From Spirosoma telluris (lineage in GTDB: Bacteria; Bacteroidota; Bacteroidia; Cytophagales; Spirosomataceae), in assembly GCA_003259005.1 (NCBI GenBank), contig QLII01000001.1:2620501-2684500 (forward strand): DNA of 64,000 nt. Direction: 5' to 3'. Every line of letters begins with the position of its first letter. Within the stretch, counting starts at the first letter, position 1. The notes under the pieces are model-generated. The model did no database searches. It had not been told where the DNA came from and worked only from the letters and a program-made list of their open reading frames with translations. Of this stretch, positions 41,777 through 51,363 are shown piece after piece. The position numbers and the translations under genes are program-made.

Positions 41777-41805
41777 AGAGTAAAATAGGTTTAAAATGAT
41801 TCTTG

Positions 41806-41860
41806 GTTTCTATGGATTCTTTGATTCTATTGGGTTGATAATCAAAGAATCCATAGAAAC
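41806..41860. repeat. GATTCT-type hairpin 1
   Basis: Perfect 20-bp arms at 41806-41825 and 41841-41860 with a 15-base loop, in the gap between the SDR and isomerase genes. The arms contain GGATTCTTTGAT, words also found in the hairpins near 43.7 and 50.1 kb. Confidence 0.7.
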
Positions 41861-41871
41861 TAAAATTTTCC

Positions 41872-42647
41872 TTAATTCTTCGATAGATTCCGACCAATAA
41901 ACGGGTACTGTTCGAGATCAACAATCTGCCCGCTAATGGGGCCACTTTCGTCAGCCAGCCAATACACAGCCGCGGCTGCGATTTCGTGGGGATATAGAAT
42001 TCGGCCCGATGGGGCCAGTTCGGGAGGGAGCTGTTTATACCAATCGTCGGGCATACCCTGCTCGTGTTTTCGCTGAATCTCACGCTCTGTCAGTACCCAA
42101 CCGGGATTTAGCTGATTGACGCGCACACCCGATTCCCGATGCAGGGTATCGCCAAGATTACGGGTCATGGTCACCAGTGCCCCTTTCGAGACGCTATAGG
42201 CCATCAGATTCGGTTCACCACACCAGGCATTGATCGAGCCTATGTTTAAGACACACCCCGCCGTTCCTGTAAATACGGCAGAGCCACCTTGATCAACGCA
42301 AAAGGCGCTAGTGCGTTCACTTCCATAACTTTACGAAAGAGAGCCAGTTCGGTCGTCTGGGTATTGGACGAAACGACCATTGCCGCATTATTGACAATCG
42401 CATCCAGCCGCCCAAAGGTTTTCAGGGCCAGATCAACCAGATGCTGTGGAGCATCGTCGGCGGTGATTTCCTCAATGTGCAGCACCGCTTTGCCCGTTCC
42501 CAGTTGCGCCACGATGGCTTCGCCCAGCTCCCGTTCGAGACCATGCACAACGACCTGAGCGCCTTCTGCTACACAACGACTGGCAATGGCCTTCCCAATA
42601 CCCGTACAGCTACCGGTAACGATGATGACTTTGTTTTGCAAGCGCAT
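41872..42647 (-). CDS. SDR family oxidoreductase, one apparent frameshift
   Basis: About 259 residues of classical short-chain dehydrogenase. The N-terminus has IIVTGSCTGIGKAIASRC, the NAD-binding glycine motif, then VNNAAMV. The catalytic region reads NIGSINAWCGEPNLMAYSVSKGALVTMTRNLG, with the Tyr-Lys pair, and the end has GPISGQIVDLEQYPF. The frame breaks at C4 42256-42259; one extra G (minus strand) gives YLQERRGCVLNIGSI. It is separated from the downstream alcohol dehydrogenase gene by only three bases, so the two are translated from one transcript. It probably oxidises or reduces a sugar or polyol. Confidence 0.86.
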
Positions 42648-42650
42648 GGC

Positions 42651-43675
42651 TTAAACCGGTTTGAGTACGCTTTTTACGACATCGCCCCGGTGCATTTTTT
42701 CAAACGCTTCGTGCCATTCGGTAATCGGCCACACACCGCCAATAATAGGCTTTACGTCCAGTTGGCCATTGGCCAGTAAGGCAATGACGCGCTCCCATAT
42801 GGGCCAGTTATGGCTAAAACTTCCCTGAAGCGTCACGTTTTTCTGCACGAGTGGGTCGAGTGAGAAACCGAGCGGCTGTGGCCCCACCCTACTTTGGTAA
42901 TATGACCATTGGGGCGTACCCATTGCATCGCCAGTTTCAGGGTGATGCTGGTACCAGCCGCGTCGATGATGCAATCGGCACCGAGGCCATCTGCTTTTTT
43001 GGCCCATTCTGTTGCATCGCCAATGATGGCCTCACAGCCGTACTGTCTGCCAATTTCCAGCCGGTTCCGATCGGCTTCTAAGCCAACCAGAGCCACTTCG
43101 GCCCCGCAGAGTCGCGCCATGGCAGCACACAAAATCCCGATGGTGCCTGGCCCCAGCACAATAACCCGATCGCCGGGTTTTATCCGACTGTTTTCGACAA
43201 CGGCGTTAAAGGCTACGCAGCAAGGCTCGGTCAGACAAGCCTGCTCGAAGGCCAGTTGATCGGGCACCTGATGCAGGCAGCGAGCCGGAACACGCACAAA
43301 ACGGGTCATCGCGCCATTGACCCCATACCCAAAGCCTTTACGCGTAGGATCAAGGTTGTAGAGCCCGCGACGGGTCATAGGGTTGTTGGCGTCAATAACA
43401 GCGGCCGTTTCGCTAACCACCCGGTCGCCTTCACGCCAGCCCATCACCCGACTTCCGAGTTCAACAATATGACCACCAAATTCATGACCCAGTACTACCG
43501 GGTAATTGACTGGCCAGCTATGATCGGCCGTCCATTGGTGTAGGTCGCTCCCACAAACGCCTACATTGACAACTTCGAGAAGTACATCGTCCTCGCCAAT
43601 CGTAGGGCGATCCAGCTCACGAATCTCGACAGAGCCTTTCTCCAGCGCATAATTAACAACAGCAGCAGATTTCAT
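42651..43675 (-). CDS. Zinc-type alcohol dehydrogenase (medium-chain), one apparent frameshift
   Basis: About 341 residues of medium-chain dehydrogenase. VNVGVCGSDLHQW and VVLGHEFGGHIVELG supply the catalytic zinc ligands (Cys, His, Glu). The Rossmann motif is VIVLGPGTIGILCAAMA. The usual cluster of four structural-zinc cysteines is absent; the segment reads ETAAVIDANNPMTRRGLYNLDPTRKGFGYG instead. The frame breaks at C4 42882-42885; one G (minus strand) joins VGWGPQPLGFSLDPLVQKN. The start at 43675 (MKSAAVV) is used because the longer frame runs through a repeat. It stands near a HUMPS-type gene and an SDR, so polyol or sugar-acid oxidation is likely. Confidence 0.87.
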
Positions 43676-43699
43676 AACAGGAAGAGAAGTAAATACGAA

Positions 43700-43835
43700 G
43701 GGATTGTTTTTTGATTCTATTGATTCTGTTGATTCTGGTTGTCCATCCAATAGAATCCAGAGAACCAATAGAATCAAAAAAACAATTGCATCCAGAGAAT
43801 CTAAAGAATCAACAGCATCTAGAGCATCAATAGAA
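43700..43835. repeat. GATTCT/AGAATC word cluster between ADH and HUMPS genes
   Basis: The left side carries GATTCTATTGATTCTGTTGA-type tandem words and the right side carries AGAATC/AGAATCAA-like words at least five times. The two sides are complementary in part, so the tract can fold into an extended imperfect hairpin. It lies between two minus-strand genes. Confidence 0.6.
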
Positions 43836-44540
43836 TCCATTTCCTACGGGCACATCGCCATAGGCATGAATTTTTTCGCAGATCAATCGTAGGGAAGCCT
43901 CCAGATTACCATCGGCCGTTTTGAAGGCATCGGCATCAATGGTTAGCGGGGCACCCAGCACAACCAGCGGAGCCCCGTATTCAGGACAACGAATAGCCTG
44001 TTCCAGACTTAGCCCTCCCACCGCCTGCACGGGTACCCGAACGGCCTGAACAACTTCGCGCAGCTGATCCAGCGGGCTAGGCATCCGGTGGCCCTGCGCA
44101 GCAATACCCCGCCGTTCGTCATAGCCGATGTGGTGAATCACATAATCACAGCCCAGGTCTTCGAGCCACTTCGCACCTTCGACCATATCGGGACAAACCA
44201 TATTATCACCCATGACCTTGGCGCCAAAATCACGGCCCGCCTTCACCACGCATTTGATGGTTTCGGCGTGAGCGCGTGCCATGACAACTACGTGTGTAGC
44301 CCCCGCTTTAGCCATCATTTCAGCTTCGAGGTAACCACCATCCATCGTTTTGAGATCAGCGACAATGGGCACATTGGGAAAGGCTTCGCGTAATTTCCGT
44401 ACGCCATGCAGGCCTTCAGCCAGAATTAAAGGGGTACCGGCTTCCAGCCAGTCGACACCTGCCCGCATGGCCAAAGCGGCCGTTTCGAGCGCTTCGTCAA
44501 TATTGGTCAGGTCCAGTGAGATTTGAACAATGGGTTTCAT
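43827..44540 (-). CDS. HUMPS-type decarboxylase/aldolase (hexulose-6-P synthase or ketogulonate-6-P decarboxylase like)
   Basis: A 237-residue TIM-barrel enzyme of the orotidine-decarboxylase superfamily. The signature VADLKTMDGGYLEAEMMAKAGATHVVVMARA (DxK...D...E) is that of 3-keto-L-gulonate-6-phosphate decarboxylase and 3-hexulose-6-phosphate synthase, which use magnesium. VQAVGGLSLEQA and GAPLVVLGAPLT form the phosphate-binding end. Intact and cytoplasmic. Which of the two activities applies cannot be told from sequence; the sugar-acid neighbours favour the decarboxylase, whereas a formaldehyde-fixing role would need a partner isomerase, not seen here. It belongs to the same minus-strand run as the dehydrogenase and SDR. 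Confidence 0.85.
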   Translation of the reverse strand: MKPIVQISLDLTNIDEALETAALAMRAGVDWLEAGTPLILAEGLHGVRKLREAFPNVPIVADLKTMDGGYLEAEMMAKAGATHVVVMARAHAETIKCVVKAGRDFGAKVMGDNMVCPDMVEGAKWLEDLGCDYVIHHIGYDERRGIAAQGHRMPSPLDQLREVVQAVRVPVQAVGGLSLEQAIRCPEYGAPLVVLGAPLTIDADAFKTADGNLEASLRLICEKIHAYGDVPVGNGFY

Positions 44541-44860
44541 CTAAAAATAAAAAAACGAATCGAATGCGCATTAATCCTTGAGTTGGACCAGCCCGTAGGA
44601 GCTTGATTTCCACAGGCAATTAAATGATCTAAACGAATTGCCATCAGCAGGAAGCAATAACACTTCTGGGTATAGTACTACAAAGAGGTACGTTCAGGCT
44701 ATTACAAACTGGAAATAATTCACAACCTGGATAGCCCGAACAGCCTATTAAGCAGTATTATGATCGTCTGTAATTGTATGAATTATCGGGACCAAACGGT
44801 CATTGGCTGCTTGGTCCTTTGACTTCTCAGTCATTATTGAGCCCTCTAATCGCTAGTCAA
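44541..44860. other. Divergent intergenic region
   Basis: About 320 bases between the HUMPS gene (minus) and the HpcH/HpaI gene (plus), AT-rich near 44600-44760. It should contain promoters for both operons. I see no gene or repeat in it. Confidence 0.5.
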
Positions 44861-45675
44861 ATGAATCAACCGAGTCTACGTCAAAAGCTACAGCAAGGCA
44901 AAAATGTATACGGTAGTTGCATCACGTCGACTGCCCCAATGTGGCCGAAAGTCATTCAGCAGACTGGTCTCGACTTTGTCTTTTTAGATACCGAGCACAT
45001 CCCACTTGACCGGGCTGAACTGGCACGACTTTGTCAGCAATTTCGGGCCTATGGCATTACGCCGATTGTCCGGATTCCGAGTCCCGATCCGTTTCGGGCC
45101 TGTCAGGTTATTGATGGGGGAGCTATTGGAGTCGTAGCCCCTTATCTGGAGTCCGTTGAGCAGATTCAGGAGTTGGTTGGAGCCACCAAATTCCGCCCCC
45201 TTAAAGGTGAGCGATTGGCGGTATACCTGACGGGGCAGGAAGAAATGTCAGCCGAGATGAAGGCGTACATTGACAACTTTAATGCCAATACCATCTGCAT
45301 TGCCAATATTGAAAGTGTACCCGCCCTGAATCGGCTCGATGACCTGTTATCGGTGCCGGGGCTCGATGCGGTGTTTATTGGCCCCATGACCTATCCGTTA
45401 GTTTGGGCTTACCCGAGCAATACGATCACCCTGATTTTGAAACCGCAGTTCGAAGCATTATTCACCAAACGCGGGCGAAAGGACTCTCCATTGGCATTCA
45501 TTTTTCGCTGGAGCCGGAACGTCAGATTCAGTGGATGAAAGAAGGCGTCAACATTGTAGTACATAGTTTCGATGTGGCCTTATTCAGTCAGCGATTACGC
45601 CACGACCTTCGGATCATTAAAGAAGCTGCGGGCGATGATTTATCAGCCGACACCAACTCTATGCTGGTGATCTGA
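44861..45675 (+). CDS. HpcH/HpaI family aldolase, one apparent frameshift
   Basis: About 271 residues of class II pyruvate aldolase (HpcH/HpaI family), cleaving 4-hydroxy-2-oxo acids to pyruvate and an aldehyde with a divalent metal. Visible motifs are VFLDTEHIPLDR, IPSPDPFRACQVIDGGAIGVVAPY, IANIESVPALNRLDDLL and GPHDLSVSLG, the latter restored by adding one C to C4 45382-45385. The start at 44861 is the methionine before NQPSLRQKLQQGK. Its stop overlaps the start of the next gene by one base (TGATG), so the unknown membrane protein is translationally coupled. Together with the HUMPS and dehydrogenase genes it fits sugar-acid breakdown. Confidence 0.88.
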
Positions 45676-47801
45676 TGCAGACGATGGCATTTTCCAGAAA
45701 CCGGCCAAGCCCCATCTGGCACTGGCAGAGTGTGTTACTGGGTGGGCTTTCCCTCTCGATTGGCTGGGGTATCCGGGGCAATTTCGGTCACGAATACGGA
45801 GCCGCTTTTGCTGGCTGTCTGGCTGCGATTGTCATTGCCTTAGTCTCCGGTCGTTCAGACTGGCAACAGCGCGTTCTTTACTTTGCTTTTTTCGGGGCTA
45901 TTGGCTGGGGCTTTGGTGCTTCAGTTTCCTACATGCAGGTCATCGCTTACACCATGAGTGGCCAAAGTGCCACCCAGTTGTACGGCTACGCAGCTCTCTT
46001 TTACATTGGATTTCTGTGGGCAGGCCTTGGTGGAGCGGGTACCACACTGGCAGCCGTAGCGGAGCGAGAACGGTTGGTCAAGCTGTTTAAACCTATTCTG
46101 TTTGTATTTGGGATCTGGTTTCTGCAGGACCTGATTGAAGATCCTATTGCCCACGCCCTGCAATCCGGCATTAAGCTTGACCATACGGCCTCTCGCCATA
46201 AAAGCCCACTCTACTGGTTCGACGCCGATTACCTGGCAGCCTCTACGGCGCTGCTGGCTATGGGCGTCTACGATCTGCTCGACCAAAAAAGTCGTCAGGC
46301 CGTATGGCTTCCTGCTTTTGCCGCAGCAGGCGCATCGGTCGGCTGGCTGATTCAGTACCTGTTACACACGCTGGGCCTCGATCAGCCACTGGCAGCGTTG
46401 CTGACGTATCCACTGGGCGACCCAACGTATATCAACCCCGAAACGGGCAAACTGGCGTTTGATCCCCATAATTTCCTGAATAACTGGCCCCAGTGGTTTG
46501 GCGATTATCCGACTCATATTGGCTGGGTAGTGGGGCTGATTATAGGGCTGATTGCGTATTTCGTGCGCTTCGGCAAGTTTCGCAACGGCGCATCCCTGAT
46601 CGTCTATATGGCTTCCGGATGGCTGCTTGCCTTTCTGGCACTTCCAGTCTTCGGCAGTCTATTTTTTGCCGATTACGGTGGTCTACGGATGACCCCACCC
46701 CGCAGCGATGACTGGGCCGGTATTACGGGTGTCTTTATCGGCATGATTAGCTGGATGCGTCGACACCAACTGCGTCCGGTAGCGGTAGCGTCAGTCATTA
46801 GCGGCACCATTGGCGGGCTTGGCTTTTCGGGAATTCAATGGGTAAAACACTTGTTGATGGCTCCCGGCAGTCCCCGGATTCTGGCAGGAAGAGGAGTATC
46901 GCCCGATAGTCCAGAATTTAAAACGACCGTAGCCAACTGGGCCGACTGGCAGCAGCAGAACTGGCATAGCTTCCTGGAACAGAGCTATGGCTTTGTCAAT
47001 GGCATTGCCATCGTTGTCGCGCTGGGTTTTCTGGCAACCCGCATCCCCTTGCATAAAGACCATATGCCAAACAAACCAGCTCAGGGGAAATGGACGCTGG
47101 GCGTTGCTACTGTTTTTGTACTGCTGGCAATCCCGTACGTTAACCTGATTAAAAATGTAGAAGAGTGGGGCAAACAATTAAATCCGGAGGTCTGGACCCG
47201 AACCATCACGCAAGCCGATGGCACACAAGAGATAGTACCGGCCTTGTGGGATGTACCTTATCTGGGTCGTCTGCCCGGTGTCGACTTTCTGCACATGACG
47301 CCGGGAGCGTGGTTTACTCTAACCTGGCTGTTGCTATTATGTCTGTTTATTATCCTGATTCGCAGGCATTCTCGGGAACCAATAGCGCTTATCCCTGCTT
47401 ACTGGCTGGGCAAGGGGCAACTGATTTTCCTCATTTTGCTGTGGCTGATGATCGTTGGAAATTTCGAACGGGCCTTGGTCAACTGGCATCCCGACCGGAT
47501 CTTAACGGAATGGGGCGTCACACTGAATGCTATCCTGGCGACCCTGCTCGTTCTGACCGTACCTACCGAAAAGGCACCGATCCTGATTCAGATACCTGCT
47601 TCGTATGATCCTGTCTATAAACAGGCCTGGATACGAGCGCTACTAGCTATGACTGTTTCCGTTCTATTCTTCTGGCAGACGAATCGATTGATTTATCACT
47701 ATCCGCCCCACGAAAAACTGGACAATTCCATTCATTTTCGATTTGGACCAGAAGCCGATTGGCGGGCAAGACCCAACCTAAAAAACGCTCAACATAAATA
47801 A
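45675..47801 (+). CDS. Unknown polytopic membrane protein, 708 residues
   Basis: No family recognised. Many hydrophobic segments are spread over the whole length, perhaps a dozen or more (for example FAGCLAAIVIALVSG, YFAFFGAIGWGFGASVS, FYIGFLWAGLGGAG, WVVGLIIGLIAYFV, WLLAFLALPVFGSLFF, LTWLLLLCLFIILI). Glycine-rich conserved-looking patches are GWGIRGNFGHEYGAA near residue 30 and GDYPTHIGW near 280. Its start overlaps the aldolase stop by one base and its stop overlaps the next start by one base, so it is tightly coupled to HpcH and the glycerophosphodiesterase. A transporter or membrane enzyme for the same substrate is plausible, but this is inference. The gene is intact. Confidence 0.7.
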   Translation: MQTMAFSRNRPSPIWHWQSVLLGGLSLSIGWGIRGNFGHEYGAAFAGCLAAIVIALVSGRSDWQQRVLYFAFFGAIGWGFGASVSYMQVIAYTMSGQSATQLYGYAALFYIGFLWAGLGGAGTTLAAVAERERLVKLFKPILFVFGIWFLQDLIEDPIAHALQSGIKLDHTASRHKSPLYWFDADYLAASTALLAMGVYDLLDQKSRQAVWLPAFAAAGASVGWLIQYLLHTLGLDQPLAALLTYPLGDPTYINPETGKLAFDPHNFLNNWPQWFGDYPTHIGWVVGLIIGLIAYFVRFGKFRNGASLIVYMASGWLLAFLALPVFGSLFFADYGGLRMTPPRSDDWAGITGVFIGMISWMRRHQLRPVAVASVISGTIGGLGFSGIQWVKHLLMAPGSPRILAGRGVSPDSPEFKTTVANWADWQQQNWHSFLEQSYGFVNGIAIVVALGFLATRIPLHKDHMPNKPAQGKWTLGVATVFVLLAIPYVNLIKNVEEWGKQLNPEVWTRTITQADGTQEIVPALWDVPYLGRLPGVDFLHMTPGAWFTLTWLLLLCLFIILIRRHSREPIALIPAYWLGKGQLIFLILLWLMIVGNFERALVNWHPDRILTEWGVTLNAILATLLVLTVPTEKAPILIQIPASYDPVYKQAWIRALLAMTVSVLFFWQTNRLIYHYPPHEKLDNSIHFRFGPEADWRARPNLKNAQHK

Positions 47802-48685
47802 TGAATCGACAACTCATTCAGGGGCTGGCCCTGAGTCTTTTACTTTGGAGCCTGATCGTTCCCAGCCTTGCAGATGCTCAGTCGGCAAGTAAATCGGGTT
47901 CGGCTATCGACTCCATCAGCAAGTACAGAACGATCATGGCAACGCGCTACCCAACGGGCATTTCTGCGCACCGGGGTAACTCACAACTTGCCCCCGAAAA
48001 CACCCTCTCGACCTATATGGAAGTCCTGAACATGCAGGTCGACTACATTGAAATCGATGTTCGCACAACACAGGATGGACAGTTGGTTATTTTGCACGAT
48101 GGCAGCTTAAACCGAACCACAACGGGTACTGGCCCCCTAAAAGAGCAAACGCTTTCGGCGCTCAGGATGCTCTCTGCGGGTAAAGGATTTGGGGATCGTT
48201 TTCAGACCGAACGAATCCCGACACTGGACGAAGTATGCCAACTGGTTTCCCGCTGGAATGACACACATACGAAACCGACCAATCTCTACGTCGACTGCAA
48301 AGAAGTAGCACCAGCGCCTTTAGTAAAAACATTAGCGCATTACGGATTGCTGAAAAATGCCGTTTTTTACGGTTCCGACGAAACTCTGCTCGCCTTGAAA
48401 CAAGTAGCCCCAACGGCCAGACTAATGCCCTCGCTCAAAAGGGCAGAAGACATGCCCGACAAGATCAAAAAACTCAATCCGTATGCCTTCGACCTAAGCT
48501 GGCCCGCTGTCAACGAAACACTCATTCAGCAGATTCACCAGCAGGGAATCAAGGCATTCGCTGACTTATTAGGCCCCCTCGATGCTGCCGAATACTACCG
48601 AAAGGTTGCCCAGTTGCATCTCGATGTTATCCAGACCGATTACGTCCTCAAGGTCTCTCAAACCCTGGCAGAGCCAACTCATTAA
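47801..48685 (+). CDS. Glycerophosphodiester phosphodiesterase family protein, exported
   Basis: A 294-residue GDPD-family TIM barrel with a Sec signal (LALSLLLWSLIVPSLADAQ). It shows the active-site order: SAHRGNSQLAPENTL (His-Arg, Glu), YIEIDVRTTQDGQLVILHDGSLNRTT (Glu, Asp, His) and LYVDCKE. GDPD enzymes split glycerophosphodiesters into glycerol-3-phosphate and an alcohol, with calcium or another metal. It starts one base inside the preceding stop (TAATG), and the phosphatase gene follows after 21 bases. A periplasmic enzyme is expected. Its pairing with a phosphatase suggests phosphate scavenging, an inference. Confidence 0.9.
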   Translation: MNRQLIQGLALSLLLWSLIVPSLADAQSASKSGSAIDSISKYRTIMATRYPTGISAHRGNSQLAPENTLSTYMEVLNMQVDYIEIDVRTTQDGQLVILHDGSLNRTTTGTGPLKEQTLSALRMLSAGKGFGDRFQTERIPTLDEVCQLVSRWNDTHTKPTNLYVDCKEVAPAPLVKTLAHYGLLKNAVFYGSDETLLALKQVAPTARLMPSLKRAEDMPDKIKKLNPYAFDLSWPAVNETLIQQIHQQGIKAFADLLGPLDAAEYYRKVAQLHLDVIQTDYVLKVSQTLAEPTH

Positions 48686-48706
48686 CCCGCTCTATATAAG
48701 TACGTT

Positions 48707-50085
48707 ATGAAATTTCTTTTCTTTTCATTTTTTCTGACCTTAGCTTGCTTATGTGTCAGCGCACAGACTCACAAACCCTACCCGGCTACTGCCTATCCCG
48801 ACCGGATCATTTTGGGTTGGCAAGGCGATCCGGCTACCTCTCAGTCAGTTAACTGGCGTACCGATTCGACTATTACGAATGCGGTTGGTGCCATCAGCGA
48901 AGCCGATCCATCCCCTGATTTTGTCAAAAACGCTACCCTCGTTCCTGCCCTAAGCGAAACAGTTGTGATCAACGGTAAAGGGGTGCGTTACCATTCTGTC
49001 CATTTTAAAAATCTGAAACCAGGCACCCAATACAGCTACCGCGTTGGTGATGGGACGTACTGGAGTGAATGGTTTCATTTTAAAACCGCTCAGACTAAGC
49101 CTGCGCCATTTTCTTTCCTGTATTTTGGTGATGCGCAGAATGACATTCGTTCGCTCTGGTCGCGGGCCATTCGCGGGCTTACTCGAAGATGCCCACGGTA
49201 AACTTCATGATCCACGCGGGCGATTTAATCACTACCTCCAACGCCGACTGGCAATGGGCTGAGTGGTTCGAAGCCGGTGGCTGGATCAACGGCATGGTGC
49301 CTACACTTGCCACACCGGGCAACCATGAATACTTTAAAGATGAACAGGGAAAGAGTCGGGTATCTAAGCATTGGCGACCGTCATTCGTTTTGCCTGAAAA
49401 TGGCCCCAAAGGGCTTGATGAAACGACTTATTTTTTCGATTATCAGGGAACACGGTTTATTTCCCTAAATTCACAGGCCGCACTGCTCGATTCAACCGTG
49501 ATGGACACCCAGGCTGACTGGCTTGTGCAGGTATTAACCAAAAACCCAAACCGTTGGACTGTGGTCGTTCATCATCACCCCATTTATTCAACCAAGAATG
49601 GCCGCGACAATGATGAGTGGCGTGCAAAGATGGAGCCGATTTACAGAAAACATGGCGTCGATCTGGTCTTACAGGGTCATGATCATACCTACGGTCGAGG
49701 GTTGAATATGCCATTAGGGACGAGTCGCAAACATCCCGATGGCCCTATTTATGTGGTGTCGGTGAGTGGCCCGAAAATGTATGACATTGGTTTGCAGGAC
49801 TGGATGGACCGGGCCGGTTCAAATACCCAACTCTATCAAACTGTGTCGATTGACAGCGATAAACTCGCTTACCAGTCGTATACGGTAACGGGCCAGAAAT
49901 ATGATTCGTTTGTCTTAACGAAAAACAGTAAAGGTCAAAATACTCTGCTCGATCAGGCGCCTGCATTACTGCCAGAACGGTTGGACTTACCGGCTGACTA
50001 TCAGCAAAAGTTCAAGCCAGACCAGTTGCAGGAATACCGAAATCGTTTTCAGGAATACAAGGCACGAAAGCAACAGAAGCTCTAG
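48707..50085 (+). CDS. Purple acid phosphatase-like metallophosphoesterase, one apparent frameshift
   Basis: About 460 residues with a Sec signal (FFSFFLTLACLCVSAQ). An N-terminal fibronectin-III-like domain (YPDRIILGWQGDPATSQSVNWRT, FKNLKPGTQYSYRVGDG) is followed by the metallophosphoesterase core with all five blocks: YFGDAQND, HAGDLITT, PGNHEYF, VVHHHPIYS and LQGHDHTYGRG. These bind a binuclear metal centre. The frame breaks at G3 49175-49177; one G gives RAIRGAYSKMPTVNF. It follows the GDPD gene by 21 bases and precedes an inverted repeat, so it ends this operon segment. It is periplasmic or outer-membrane associated. Confidence 0.9.
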
Positions 50086-50095
50086 TGTTTTTTAC

Positions 50096-50178
50096 TTGAT
50101 TCTGTTGTTTCTGGGATTCTTTGGTTTCTAATTGTCAGTGCAATAGAAATCAAAGAATCCCAGAAACAACAGAATCAA
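50096..50178. repeat. GATTCT-type hairpin 2
   Basis: 35-bp arms at 50096-50130 and 50144-50178 with a single G-T wobble and a 13-base loop. The arms contain TTGATTCTG and GGATTCTTTGG, the same words as the hairpins at 41.8 and 43.7 kb. It starts 11 bases after the phosphatase stop. Confidence 0.75.
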
Positions 50179-50214
50179 TCAGAATCCATAGTCTCTAAAT
50201 TTATACCAAAACCT

Positions 50215-51363
50215 ATGTCTGTACTGTCTACTTCGCCTGTTGAACCTGCTGTGCTTCAGCCTGCCCCCGTTAAGCGACTTCTCTCACTGGATACGCTTCG
50301 GGGGTTCGATATGTTCTGGATTATGGGTGGTGAAGAAATTTTTCAGGTTCTGGCCAAAACAACGGGCTGGGCCTGGGCCATTCTCATTGCCGACCAGTTC
50401 ACTCACCCCAGTTGGAACGGCTTCCGGGCCTACGATCTGATTTTCCCGCTATTTGTTTTTATGGCAGGGGTATCAACTCCATTTTCAATTGGCTCGCGGT
50501 TAGAGAAAGGTGACGAGAAGGCACAGATTGCCCGCAAGATCATTACTAGGGGGATTATTCTGGTTCTATTGGGGATTATTTATAATAATGGTCTCTTTGT
50601 CAAAGCGATTGAGGACACTCGTTTCCCGAGCGTTCTGGGCCGGATTGGCCTGGCAGGCATGTTTGCGCAATTAATCTTTCTGTATGCCAAACCACGCACG
50701 CAATACATCTGGTTTGTTGGCATTCTGTTAGGCTACTGGGCGGCAATGATGTTAATTCCGGTGCCGGGTTGCGGAGCGGGCGTGCTAACGATGGAATGTA
50801 ATCTGGCGAGTTACATTGACCGGATGGTGGTGCCGGGCCATTTATATAAAACGATCCATGACCCAGAGGGACTGTTCTCAACAATCCCGGCCATCGGCAA
50901 TGCACTACTTGGCATTTTTGCCGGTTCGTTTTTAAAGACGCATGGTAAAACAGGTAATCAGAAAGCGCTCCAGCTAATTGGTGCGGGCGCGCTTTTTATT
51001 TTCCTCGGCGTAGTTTGGAATTTCGTTTTCCCGATCAACAAAAACCTGTGGACCAGTTCATTTATGCTGGTTACTGGCGGACTGAGCCTGACTTTACTTG
51101 GTATATTTTACTGGATTATCGACGTAAAAGGGATCAAAGGCTGGACATTTTTCTTCACCATTATCGGCATGAACTCCATCCTGATCTATCTGGCAGGAGA
51201 GTTCATCGAGTTTGAATACGCAACTCATTTTTTCTTCGGTGGTCTGATTAAGCTACTTTCATCCGGTTGGGTAGCGGCCTTATTGGGCGTGCTGGGCTAC
51301 ATTGCGGTGAAGTGGGTATTTCTGTATTTCCTGTACAAGAAAAAGACGTTCCTACGGGTTTGA
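50215..51363 (+). CDS. Heparan-alpha-glucosaminide N-acetyltransferase-like membrane protein
   Basis: A 382-residue polytopic inner-membrane protein of the HGSNAT-like/DUF5009 group, related to eukaryotic lysosomal acetyltransferase and bacterial NagX. The opening motif SLDTLRGFDMFWIM and ARDLIFPLFVFMAGVS-like FPLFVFMAGVS are characteristic. About ten hydrophobic segments follow, ending in KWVFLYFLYKKK. Such proteins are thought to pass acetyl or acyl groups across the membrane to sugars, but bacterial specificity is unproven. The gene is intact. The GATTCT-type hairpin separates it from the phosphatase gene, so it may use its own promoter. Confidence 0.85.
   Translation: MSVLSTSPVEPAVLQPAPVKRLLSLDTLRGFDMFWIMGGEEIFQVLAKTTGWAWAILIADQFTHPSWNGFRAYDLIFPLFVFMAGVSTPFSIGSRLEKGDEKAQIARKIITRGIILVLLGIIYNNGLFVKAIEDTRFPSVLGRIGLAGMFAQLIFLYAKPRTQYIWFVGILLGYWAAMMLIPVPGCGAGVLTMECNLASYIDRMVVPGHLYKTIHDPEGLFSTIPAIGNALLGIFAGSFLKTHGKTGNQKALQLIGAGALFIFLGVVWNFVFPINKNLWTSSFMLVTGGLSLTLLGIFYWIIDVKGIKGWTFFFTIIGMNSILIYLAGEFIEFEYATHFFFGGLIKLLSSGWVAALLGVLGYIAVKWVFLYFLYKKKTFLRV

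Noticed and set aside
43676..43840. N-terminal extension of the zinc dehydrogenase frame (MDSIDALDAVDSL...)
   Set aside because: It is the translation of the GATTCT repeat tract; the family sequence starts at 43675.
41806..50178. GATTCT-word repeats as a CRISPR array
   Set aside because: The words are short, irregular and arranged as inverted repeats, with no equal spacers or cas genes.
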